A model generated the notes under the pieces. The model saw only the letters and a list, made by a program, of their open reading frames with translations. It had not been told where the DNA came from and ran no database searches. From assembly GCF_032884065.1 (NCBI RefSeq), contig NC_088873.1, positions 4,732,854 through 4,796,853 of the forward strand: 64,000 nt of DNA, given 5' to 3'. The stretch is from Artemia franciscana (Eukaryota; Arthropoda; Branchiopoda; Anostraca; Artemiidae). The position numbers were made by a program, and so were the translations under genes. Shown here one piece after another: positions 9,691-20,942 of this stretch; position 1 is the first letter of the stretch, and each line of letters begins with the position of its first letter.

Positions 9691-12600
9691 GCCTCTGATT
9701 TTCCTTTTAAAGCAATCTATTGATTATTAGAATTTTGCAAGAGGTCATACCATATGACTTCTTGGCCCTTGTTATAGAAGGGATGCTTGTATAAATTTCA
9801 CAGAGGGCCCATTTGATTGGAAGTCAAAAGTTATAGTTCACTTTTTCGGAGTCAAAAGAGGTTGGTTGCAACTAGCTCCCCCCACGCCCCTTTTTCTTCA
9901 AATGCATCCCATAACAATTTTTAGGTAACCATATTGTTAAAAATAGTTCAAAGATCATATAACATAATTCCGTGGTCGACACAACCCCCCGGGACCGGGG
10001 GAAGGCGTTGTAAGCTGTGCCATGGGGGCAAATATGGTTCTTATAGAAGGGATGCTCGTATAAACTTCAGAGAGGGCTCATTTGATTGGAAATTAAAAGT
10101 TTTAGTTCACTTTTTCAGAGTCAAAAGAGATGAGATGGCTTTCCTCCCCTCCCCTCCTTTTTTCACCAATGCATCAGATAAAAAGTGTGAGATAGTCATT
10201 TTGTTGAAAATAGTTCAAAGGTCAGAAAACAAAGCACTGATGTCGACACAGCCCCCCAGGGCAGGTGTTATAAGTTATGCCCTGAGGGCATATAATGTTC
10301 TTATGGAAGGGATGGTCGTATAAACTTCAGAGAGGCTCATTTGATTGGAAATTAAAAGTTATAGTTCATTTTTTAAGAGTCAAAAGAGATCGGAGGGTAG
10401 CTAGCCTATCCCCGCGCCTTTTCTGCCCCAAATGCATCAGACAAAGTTTTGAGGAAGCCATTTTGTTCAAAGTTGTTCAAAGATCACATAACAAAATTTT
10501 TGGCGTCGGCACAACCCCCTGGGCCCGGTGACAGGCGTTGTAAGTTATGCCCTGGGGGTAATTGTGGTTTTTATAGAAAGGATGCTCGTATAAACTCCAG
10601 AGAGGGCTCATTTGATCGGAAATTGAAAATTTTAGTTCACTATTTAAGAGTCAAAAGCGATCGGTGGGTAGCCATCCTCCCCCTCCCATGCCTTTTCCCC
10701 CCCAAATACATCAGATAAAAATTTTGAGATAGCCATTTTATTAAAAATAATTCAACGATTAGATAACAAAATTTTCTGTGTCAACAGAACTCCCCAGGGC
10801 CCGAGGCAGGCGTTGTAAGCTATACCCCGGGGGTATATATGGTTCCTGTAATAGGGATGCTTGTATAAACTTCACAGAGGGCTCAATTATTGGGAATTGA
10901 AAGTGCTAGTTCCTTTTTAAGAGTTAAAATTGATCGGTGGGCACCTAGTCCCCCACCCCGCCCCTGTTTTTCCAAATGCATAAAAAATTTTACGTAGACA
11001 TTTTGTTAAGAATAGTTCAAGTCAGATAACAAAAACTCCAGTGTCGACACAGGGCCCGGGGGCAGGCGTTTTATGTGATGCCCTGGGGGTATATATGGTT
11101 CTTATGGAAGGGATGCTCGTATAAAATTCAGAGAGGTATCATTTGACTGGAAATTGATAGTTGTAGTTCAGTTTTTAAGAGTAAAGAGTTATCGGAGGGT
11201 TGCTAGCCTTCCCCTCCCCCACGCCCTTTTCCCCTAAAATGCATCAGATAAAAATTTTGACATAACATCTTTGTTAAAAAATAGTTCAAGGGTCAGATAA
11301 CAAAATTTCCTGTGTCAACGAAACCCCCAGGACCCGAGGGCAGGCTTTGTAATTTATGCCCCAGGGATATCTATGGTTCTTATGGAAGGGATGCTTGTAT
11401 AAACTTCAGAGAGGGCTCTTTTGTTTGGAAAGTGAAAGTTGTATAAGTTCTAGTTCACTTTTTAGAAGCCGAAAAAGATCAGAGGGCGACTTGCCTCCCT
11501 TTTCTCCACGCTCGCCTTTCCCGAACTACATCAGTTAAAAATTTTGACATAGCCATTTTGTTAAAAAGCGTTAAAAGGTTAACAAATACTCTGGTGTCGA
11601 AACAACTCCCAGGGTCCAAAGGCAGGGGTTGTATGGAAGGGATGCTCATATACACTTCAAAGAATTTGTTTGAAAATGAAGGTTCTTGTTCACATTTTAA
11701 GAGTCAAAAGAGATCGGAGGGCATTTAGCCCCCTCCTCATGCCCCTTTCCCCCAATTGCATCAGAAAAAAAAATTTCGAGACAGTTATTTTGTTAAAAAC
11801 GGTTAAAAAATCAGATAATAAAACTTTTATGCCGACACATCCCCTCAGGGCCAGGGGGCAGTTGTTGGAAGTTATGCACTGGGTGCACATATGGTTCTTA
11901 GGGAAGGGATGCTCGTATAAATTTCAATTAGGGCTCATTTGATTGGAAATTGAAATTTTTAGCTCACCTCTTAATAGTCAAAAGAGAACCAAGGACATCT
12001 ACCTCCCCCAGGCCCTTTTCTCCCCAAACCCATCCGATAAAAACCTTGAAATGACCATTTTTTAAAAATTAGTTTAAACATCAGATAACAAAAACTCCGG
12101 TGTCGACAGTCCCCAGGGCCTGGAGGCAGGCTTCATGAGTTACACCCTGGGACGAATATGGTTCTTATAAAAGGGATGTGCGTATAAAATTCAGAGATGA
12201 CTCTTTTGATTGGAATGGAAATTAAAAGTTCTAGTTCACTTTTTCAAAGTCAAAAGAGATCGGAGGGAAAATAGCCCCTCCCCCTCCAAGGATTTTTCCC
12301 CAAACTCATCCGATGAAAATGGCATTTCATCGACGAAGGACAGGCATTGTAAGTTATGCCCTGGGGGCATATATGGTTCTTATAGAAGGGATTCTCGTAT
12401 AAAATTTAGAGAGGGCTCATTAGATTGAAAATTGAAAGCTCTAGTTCACTTTTAAAGAGTCAAAAGAGATCGAATGGCAATTAGCCCCTCTCCCACGCCC
12501 TTTTTCCCCCAAACCCATCTGAAAAAAATTCTGAGATATCCATTTTGTTAAAAATAGTTCAAACATCAGATAATAGGAACTCCAAGGTTGACACAAACCC

Positions 12601-12715
12601 CTAGAGCCTGGGGGCAAGTGTTCCAATTTATGCCCCGGGGCATATAAGGTTTTTATGGAAGAAGAGGTCGTATAAACTTCAGAAGTGGCTCTTTTGATTG
12701 GGATTCAAAAACCCC
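9691..12715 (+). repeat. Tandem array type 2, about eleven units of ~270 bp (amplified REP-A core)
   Basis: The motif GGGATGCTCGTATAAACTTC recurs roughly every 250-290 bases. It is followed by AGAGAGGGCTCATTTGATTG, AAAGTTCTAGTTCACTTTTT, AAAAGAGATCGGAGGGCAAC, a C-rich tract, ATGCATCAGATAAAAATTTT, TAGCCATTTTGTTAAAAATA, GTTCAAAGATCAGATAACAA and GTCGACACAACCCCCCAGGG. Units are about 80-90 per cent alike. The order matches part of the dispersed REP-A repeat (for example 37240-37480), so the array looks like local amplification of an internal REP-A segment. Frames of up to 129 codons in it are shadows of the repeat. Confidence 0.93.
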
Positions 12716-13135
12716 TTCATCATTCCTTGATATATCACTTCGAAAAAAGTAGGGAAAAACATCAGAAATGTACATTACTAGACCACCCTTTGCCATCCTT
12801 CTGCGGATTAATCGCTTCATTTTGTAACCAGGTACATCTAAAAGCATTTTGTTACTAGAATTAAAAAAAGACTTACATAATCCGATACCGTCGGGTTGCC
12901 CACGAATTTGCCATCCTTCTGCAATTTAGTCGCTTCATTTTTTAACCAGGTTATATCTAAAAGTATTTTGTTACTAGAATTAAGAAAAGTCTCACTTAAT
13001 CCGATAGCGTCGGGTCGCCCACGAAAAACTATCTGCCTCAATTGATCAATAGACGAACATGACCCTGAGTATTAAGTCGAAGGGCCGAGAAAAGATCATC
13101 TCGTCTAGTAGCCCACTTTAAATTGGAAACATGCT
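12700..13135 (-). mobile_element. LINE endonuclease-domain fragment with internal duplication
   Basis: On the minus strand this encodes the N-terminal part of an apurinic-type (EEP) endonuclease of a non-LTR retrotransposon, the domain that nicks target DNA. Visible segments in order: LRQIVFRGRPDAIGLSETFL, where the LSETFL block matches the family IGLTETWL motif; a stretch around LLDVPGYKMKRLIRRRMAKG; and GGLVMYISDVFPYFF, matching the family GGGVALYI block. A segment of roughly 120 bases is tandemly repeated (about 12788-12905 and 12910-13025), which breaks the frame. No reverse transcriptase follows. The fragment abuts the last unit of array type 2, at about 12700. CR1/jockey-like is the best class guess. 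Confidence 0.75.
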
Positions 13136-13429
13136 TACTAGTAATTGATTGGAAATACGAAGCTGATTACACTTAAATCTGTTTAAAGAAGAAATGACAT
13201 TCGACACATAAAAAAAGGAAAAAACTAAGTTCTTCTTCCCACCAAAAAATTATGAAATTAGAACTGAAATTCTGAAAATAAACAAATAAGAAAAAACACA
13301 ACATCAAAAATAGACGTTTTGGTTTGTTATCAGCCTGCTCACACTTTCACGGCCATGATCAGTCCACACATTCTTTACACCGTATCGGTTTCTTGCACCA
13401 TCAAGAATAAATTTGTTGATAATTAATAT
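13136..13429. other. Unassigned
   Basis: AT-rich sequence, possibly the 5' part of the LINE fragment to its left. No recognisable protein in either strand. Confidence 0.4.
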
Positions 13430-13935
13430 ATAAAACAGTTCATGGTAACAAACTGTAATTAAGATGCAACTCGACTCAATAGTAACTCAAACGCTACGAA
13501 ACGAAGTTTTGATATCAACAGATACATCAAAAGAATGAACTTATTATATTAATTCCAAATATACAAGATTTGACAAGTTTAATGTAACCCATCAAGAGCT
13601 ACGAGCCTGAGAAAATTTCCCTGATTTTCAAAACAAGGGAAAAAAATCCATTAAAAGTCAAGAAATCTTAACGAAAATCACATCATCAGATTCAGCGTAT
13701 CAGAGATCCTACTGTCGAAGCTCCAAGCTCCTATATACAAAAATATGGAATTTTGTATTTTTTTGCCAGAAGAAAAATCATGGATGCGTGTATATCTTTT
13801 GTTGTTTTTTTAGTGGTGATCATACCAAACTGAAAGTCCTAGAAGATCAGGGGAGGGTGTATTTGAACTGAAATCAAAAGTTTTAGTGCCCTTTTTAAGT
13901 CACCAAAAAGATTGGAGGACAACTAACCCCCATTT
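13430..13935 (+). repeat. Dispersed REP-A copy, partial
   Basis: Begins with a variant of the REP-A end (CAGTTCATGGTAACAAACTG), followed by segments shared with 36845-37320: ACATCAAAAGAATGAAC, CCCATCAAGAGCTACGAGC, a CATCAGATTCAGCGTATCAG block, TTTTTTTGCCAGAAGA, and TTTTAGTGCCCTTTTTAAG. No coding capacity seen. Confidence 0.8.
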
Positions 13936-15329
13936 GTAAGGGCCAACTCTGGCCTTTCAACTCGACGCAAAAGGCTGAATGTGGTGGGCTACAAGAAATA
14001 TACGTCAGAAATAAGCTGTTTTCTGTCTAAAAATCTTTCTTTCAGGCTGGTTGTTATTTTCACAATTAATAACCTAAGCATTTCGACTCTAAATTGCTGT
14101 TCTTCAGGTCGAAAATCTTTTACCGTTTCTCCTAGCATGCACTTTTTCTTCGCTACCTGGGGTTTTGTGTTCCAGGAGCTTCCTTTAGGATTTAAAGTGA
14201 CACGGAACTAGCCTAATCGTCTAAATAATAACATTAGGCTAGTAAAATACGGCTTTACTTGTTCTGATTATTTTTTCCCTTGGCTTCGTCTTATAAAACT
14301 ATTATTCAAAGTTGGAAGAGTGCTTTTTCCACCACAAGTACTCCTAATTGTAGTGCTATTTTTTAAAAGATGAAACCGATTGGCGAGAGTATCCATTCGC
14401 CTTTTTTTACTTTTTATTGCAATTTACCGATATTTCAAGGTTACCATTTTAGGTAGAAGGAACTGAATTTTGTGCTTTGAGGCTTTAAATTTCCCTTTTT
14501 TAAGCTAAAAAAATATTCGATCATGCTCCCAGCACCTTGACATTGGGTCAGTTACCATAACACACCATCCATGCTGGTGTGGGCGCATCCAATGCAAACC
14601 ACCTAAGGCACAAGTCAAATAAAGCCCCGCACTTCCAGTCTCCTCCTGGCTGGAAGAAACGCCAAGGGGGGCAATGTGAAACTTGGCTTGCCTGCGTCAA
14701 AGCTGACCTCGAGCCTTCCCTTTGTCCGGTTTGCACCATTGGCTTTGGCCAACGGTAGGACAAGAACTGGCTCAAAATTCCGCAGGAATTGAGCCTAGAC
14801 CGCCAAAGACGGAGCTCAATTGTCGACGAAGTATTGGATGCCTGGAAAGGCTCGCAGTCGTTGTCCTGACAAGTACTTCTGAGTAAGTATGTTTTTGAAT
14901 CTGGTGTTCACGTTTAGCGTTGCATTATTCAGTGCAGCATTAGTCTTGCTCAGTACTTCATCCGTTTTTAAACCTGGAATAATTGGTCCTAAGTCTAAGA
15001 ATAAAAGAGGTGCCTTTTGTGGATGGAAATATGCTTTTGATGCTTAAAAGTGCAGATTTCAATTTTCTCCAGGATAGTAAGGATTTTCTTAAAATACTGT
15101 TTAACTTTCTATTAAATTCTTTATAATCTCCTTTATCAGGTGCCAAATTTGGTGAGTGTTATGAAAAAGTAAAAGTACTATTTCAAGAGTGTTTGGAGTT
15201 TAAAGATACAAAGCAAAGAAACGAGTTACCAATTATACCCTGGACTACCAAAGGATTACTAGCCTCAACGAAATAAAGGCAAGTGATATATGATAGGTAC
15301 TCGACCAAAGGCTCAGCATCTAATAAAGA
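13936..15329. other. Unassigned, with a GC-richer island at about 14520-14890
   Basis: Most of the stretch is AT-rich without recognisable content. The island from about 14520 to 14890 is markedly richer in G and C. It has a 75-codon minus-strand frame (14548-14775) and other open stretches, but I recognise no protein family. It may be an eroded retroelement piece. Confidence 0.35.
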
Positions 15330-18300
15330 AAATTATGGTGAACAAAGAAATCATCAATGCAACAGCACAAACACACACCACACAATCAAACATAAAAAAA
15401 AGACAGAAAAAGAAGGGAAGACTGTTTTCTTACTTTAGTAATTAAGATAGATAAGTACTTGAACGAGGCCTTAACCCTTCTCACTGATCTAGTTACATAG
15501 GTCAAACAGCATAGCCATACACATTCAACCATAAATAATAGTCCATGGACAGGCAGTCATGTCGTCAGTAAGTATAAGTCGTCATAAACCGAATGCTTAA
15601 GACTATAAATCAAACAAATAGTTCAAAAGCGAACAGCCAACGCAAGGGCTCATTAGGAGAATACACACTTGCTTATAGGGGTTTGACGCTTGAAATTCCC
15701 TACCCAGGCGAACTGACGCACCTACCATAAACTCCTTATGGTATCCTCGTGATAGGTATCGCCCTTGACATATATGCATATTAATAAACACCCGCGAAAC
15801 AACTAAATAGCTCCTGAACTAACTTGTCCTACCTTGGTTTTGGCCCTTGTGCATTTGTGGTAAACTAAATGATCCTGCATCTAAGCCTTGTATATTTATA
15901 CTGAACGCTTATTAAGTTTTTATAATGTTATAATTTTTTTCTTTATCTATGCAATTGTAATATAAATAAAAATCTAGAAAGTGAATTCAAATTAAAACTT
16001 TCAAAAAACACATCTTGTGCAAATCCCGCCGACAATCCGCTGTCAAAGATAAAGGACCCGCCATTCTCAATTAAAAGGATTTCAAAATCAACCAAAGATT
16101 TTGCTAAGCATTGCTTGATAATTCATTCTGTATTTACTTGAAAGTTCATTATAATGAAACCTAAATTTTTTAAATTGCCAATTTAATTTATTTACATAGA
16201 AACCTCTTAAAGTCAATTTCTGGCTAAAAATTTTACATCTATTTTTAAAACCAATATAACTATTACAAATTCTTGCATATCTAAATAATTTGGAGTAAAA
16301 TTTAAAACTAAATTAACTAAATGAAATTTAAAATTCTGTTTTATTAATCAAACAGAAGAAAATTTATCAATAAGATCCTTGCGAACATCCCAGCACCGAG
16401 CTAAATATATTTTAAATACACACTTTTCAATGGAACGTGATTTTAAAAATACGAATGGGGGATAATATAATTGACTAATAGATTTGTTTTGCGTCAGACA
16501 AAAGCTATCCAAGTAACATTTTCTTAGAAACGTTTTAGACTACTCAATGCTTAATTAGTCCAGTATCAACTCCACTCGATTTGTTGTTGCAGAGTTCAAG
16601 AAAGGATATGTTAATTTCTCCGTCCCAGATTTCGCAAAATACTTTGCTTAAATCTTCACCTTAAAAAAACTGGAAATCTCAATCTCCCCCCTTGACTTTA
16701 GAATATTCTTTTTCTTTCTTTGACAATCCCCCCTCTCCCCCTATTTCGAATAAAAAATTTAAATTTTAGTTTCAGTCATAGCAAAGATAATATTTTCCTT
16801 TTTTCTTTTTTTTTCTTTCTTTTTTGATTGCCTGTTCTGAATCAAGCTATAGTATTACAGTTATGTAAAATCAAAGCTACAAATTCTTGCATAACTAAAT
16901 AATTGGGATTAAAATGCTGAGCATGTGATGTTTGAATGTATATTACTTTCAGGGAATGGGAAGTTAATTACTTCAAAATCAATATCATCAGTTTTATTAT
17001 ACATTTTAAAATTTAATTTATTATTATGAGAAATATTAATATTCAAATCTAAGAAATGATCTTCTCGGCGTGTGCCATGACTAGGTTCGAGAGTCAACTC
17101 TGATGGATGAATATTTTTAGACATATCAATAAATTCCTTACAATATAAAACCAATATATCATCTAAATATCTTTTATTATTTTAAAAAGCATGTTTTAAA
17201 TTATTTGGATATTCTTATCCATCATATATTTATATTCTAGTTGACTAAAAAACAAGTCATCTATAAATGAACTGGCATTACCCCCATAGGAATTCCCACG
17301 AGATGTATGTTCAAATTGCGATTAAATGTTACATGTGTATTATATAAAACAAATTCTAATAAGTTAAAAATCATGTCTAAGCTGTAATATTTTGAACTAA
17401 CTGCATTGTTTAAGCAGTTTTTCCATCTAGTTTTTTTTTATTATTATAAGGGTCTAATTTTAAGAACCTCGTATTAGATAAAAGGAATGGTTTCTTAATA
17501 ACCGTTTTTAAATTTTCTAACGCTGCACTAAGTGACGGATTTGTGTACATTGTCACAAAATCAAAGGACTCTATTCTTTTAGCCGATACCGTTGTTAAAG
17601 AGTCTATCACCTGCAGTAAGTTATAAACACTCAAGTATGGATAAAATTTCGAAAAACTTCTAATACCAAAACAATAGGTTTTAAATTTATTTAGAGTTTT
17701 TCTTAAAATTAAAGAGAGGTCAGGAGCAGTAATTCGAGCTGAACATCTTGCTGCTCCAGCAATAAACCATGGCTTAGGAAGATTTTTATGAAATTTTACA
17801 GTCCAATGTAAGAAAGGGAACTTTTTATCGTTGTCATTAATTCTAATAGTAAAATTTTTAAACAGTATTCCTCTATACTTTCAATTAAGTTGTCGTCTTC
17901 TAGATTCACCTTTTCGTAAATATTGGTCGTACATAACTCCCGTGTTAGAACATCACAATACAGTTTCTGACATATTAAGGCAAGATTGTCATTTGCTTTA
18001 CCCATAGGCACGATTACAAATTCATTCTGTAGACTTGCAATTGATTGTTTTATCCTAGCATTACAAATAATGAATTATTATTTCGGTTTTGTAAGTTAGC
18101 ATATATTTTCTTACGTATTCTACTAATAATTAAATTCTTCTAATTTCGAAAACTCTCTTTATTTTTATTCCATTTCTTGAACCATTTATTAATAAATAAA
18201 TCAAACTATTTTTCTAATATACCAAGTATACTTGATGGTTTCAAATGATGGGAAAGACGGAATTTAGCCCCTTTATTCATTATATTTTGAAGATCTTCTT

Positions 18301-19335
18301 GTTTTATTATTGATAAATATCCTGTTATAACATATTGATAGGTGGGATTTACAAATGGACCCAGTTGCTTACAATTATACACAGGTTTCCAATTTATATA
18401 ACTGTCCAATCTTTTAAGTATTAAACTATAATTAAAAATCATTTGCCAGTTGTTTTTGAGAATTTATAAGTTAAAATTGGACTATCTTTATAGTTCAAAT
18501 TACTAGGAAGGACCTGTTTCATCACATGCTGATTTAAAATTTCTGGCAAATTAATATCTTCGATCTGCTTACAATTAAAATTAATTAGTAAATATAATCT
18601 GTTCCCTTGTTACCAATCTTATAACACTTATTCTGCTTTGAAATAAATTTCATTTTAGCTAAAATTCAAATTTCATAATATATTACATTAAATTTATATT
18701 CAAGAGCTGTATTATTTTTGCCGATCCAGAATAGTTTTATTAAATTCCTCCTGGATAATTTATTTAAACGTTGTATTGCAAAAGTAATATCTTTAGCGTC
18801 AAATAGCTGGCATAGATCCGTAGAAAACTGATTTAAATCCAATTCATTTTTTTCATTATTTTTCCTATGTTCTCTCGATCATTTTTTACATTGAGTGGGA
18901 CAAGTAAAAGAAGGATGGTCCATAAAATCATCAATAGATTTAACAACAACCTGAGACATGTCTCCATATTTGGCTACTCGATCATTTAGCCCATAGGGAT
19001 AAGCTGTCACAGGGTAGACCAAAGTGTTGGCAAATTGCTTAAGGCCTTAGGCCACCAATAATCAATATCAAGTAGTTAAGGTCAAAGTGAGCAATATCAA
19101 ACCCTTTAGCTAGATGAGTTCCAGCTGCCACATCTGGGAGTCCCTGAGTAGTAATAAAAGCCACATTTCTTTTCTGAGAGATGTATTGAGCAATTTTCAG
19201 GCCAATACTCGACAGCAATTGCTGTAAATAAGCGTTTGCGTGTGATAATCTCTTTTGTCCTATGTTTTATGGTTCCATAGTACAGAATTTGCTTAACATG
19301 TCCTTTAAAGTCAGATATTGGTAATTCCTATACGG
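15330..19335 (-). mobile_element. Penelope-like retroelement, decayed copy
   Basis: Minus-strand blocks read in order towards lower coordinates. An N-terminal region (about 19335-18880) includes IAQYISQKRNVAFITTQGLP, an isoleucine/leucine-rich LNYLILIIGG strand, and VAKYGDMSQVVVKSIDDFMD. Next comes QLFDAKDITFAIQRLNKLSR with LIKLFWIGKN, then NPTYQYVITGYLSIIKQEDL. Reverse-transcriptase blocks follow: VPMGKANDNLALICQKLYCD (near 18000), SAKRIESFDFVTMYTNPSL (near 17560, motif A with the aspartate of FDF), a GNASSFIDDLF block (near 17290), NKRYLDDILVL (near 17180, catalytic YLDD) and RREDHFLDLNINI (near 17060). A C-terminal block (RFARICNSYIGF-like) lies near 16260. The frame shifts several times, and a ~600-bp duplicated stretch (16280-16880) interrupts the end. 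The 3' region shares sequence with 34210-34650. Reverse transcriptase is certain; Penelope-like placement rests on overall block spacing. Confidence 0.68.
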
Positions 19336-20305
19336 ATCAGCTTGCTTTGAATGTAATTTAACTTTGTGTACGGTAATGAGGATGTACGGTTCAACCACCA
19401 ATTTTTCTAATTGGCTTTGTTTAAGCTAATTCTTCATGCTCACAATTTGTAAAAAGTGCAAATTATAACTCGACGGTCATTTTTTATTCCGTAATACAAC
19501 ATTAGAACTCGGTGGTGATTTCTTAAGCCAAGTTTATCCTTTTTTAAGGGTTAGCGGTCCTTTGTATATCGGCTCAGATATCTGATTTTCTGGGTTTAGA
19601 GCATAGACAAAAAGTATATGATACAGATGTTTATGTGCTTTACTGAAAATATTAAAAAAGAATCGAGAATTCGGGTGCCTTAAGACAAGGTTTGATGAAG
19701 TTCATGCATCCTAGAAGCCTGAGGAACTAAGGATAGACGAATACAAGAATCAAATCGATCGGATCCATATAATCAGGCGTTTCAATTATAGTTATTTTGC
19801 TTGTGACTTAGAGTTAATAATTTTCGTTTATTAATCACTCTGTGTTTAATTAACATAAAAAAAGAGTTTGACCCCCTTACACATGGAAAATAGATTGATT
19901 TTACATATGTTTTAATTACAACATTGTGGACAAGTCTGGAAATGCCAAAATACAGCGTAAGCTGAATAATTTTTAATCCCATCTTTTGTCTTCGGGGATT
20001 AAGCGACCTTTTCGCTCACTTTGACAATCTAGCACAACAACAAATATCGCAATCATAATTGACTTTTTGTCGAAGAATTTGTAGCAATATTAGGAAAGAG
20101 AGGAAAGAATTGGTTGTAGAAAGATATCTTTCCTTTAAAGATCTCAAAATAAGTTGAAATTGAACAGTTTAACCGTCAGGTATTTAGATTTCAAATGGTT
20201 TGATAAATAAGTTTGTAGCTAAGACTTCTTGGGGGCTGTGCTGTTCCTTACCTCTGTTGTTTGGCCTTCTGTTCATTATGGATTGTTTATAAACTTCTGT
20301 TAAAA
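19336..20305. other. Intergenic, nothing recognised
   Basis: AT-rich sequence upstream of the minus-strand retroelement. Short frames only, none resembling a family. Confidence 0.5.
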
Positions 20306-20942
20306 AATGTTCGGTAAAATTCTAGTTAATTGACTTCTTGCTATCTCAGAAAGGGTTTAGGTTAGGAAAGTGAAACTTTCAGGGATGAGTCTACAGGCTA
20401 AAGTATGTCCTGGGAAGGTATTTTAAAGTACCCACCTCAACTCCTTCTCCCTCTAGAGGGCCCTGAAATTTGCCTACATGACCTATTGAGATTTTGACAA
20501 AACAACATTTTACCTTAATTGTCAGTTTGCTAGTTGCTTTTTCTCTGCCTTTAGTTCTGAAATGATATTCCTGTTTTTTGAGTAGAATTTTGAGCCATAT
20601 CAATGTTTTTTTTTAAATTTAGGAAATGTATTTGCATATCTTTAAAACCTTATAAAAGGGGATTGAGCAAAGTTGTGAAGCAGAAAACAATTTTGTTGCA
20701 CTTCAATTAAGGGGAAGATCTTATTTGCAAGGTTTCACTTTTATAACACACACATTTTTAAAGTTCATCAAAGGTCAGGGGCCTCTAGAGGGAGAAGGAG
20801 TAGAGGTAGGCTAGGTACTTCAAAATACATTTGCAGGACATACTTTAGCCTTTAGACCCATCCCTAAAAGTTTCATTTTCCTAACCTAAACCATTTCCAA
20901 GATAGCAAGAAGTCAATTAACTAGAATTTTACCATGTTCTTT
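20306..20942. mobile_element. Foldback element with ~165-bp inverted arms
   Basis: The left arm 20306-20473 and right arm 20775-20942 are inverted repeats: TAAAATTCTAGTTAATTGAC, TTAGGTTAGGAAAGTGAAAC, GGCTAAAGTATGTCCTG and CTCCTTCTCCCTCTAGAGG all reappear reverse-complemented. Arms are roughly 85-90 per cent identical, around a 300-base AT-rich middle. No transposase frame. Probably a non-autonomous DNA transposon. Confidence 0.85.

Noticed and set aside
9934-10323. 129-codon + strand frame
   Set aside because: Lies across units of tandem array type 2. The frame changes between units and the peptide merely echoes the repeat.
3003-12715. CRISPR-like regular repeats
   Set aside because: Units are 120-300 bases long with diverged whole units and no short conserved repeat separated by unique spacers. 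The window is clearly eukaryotic.
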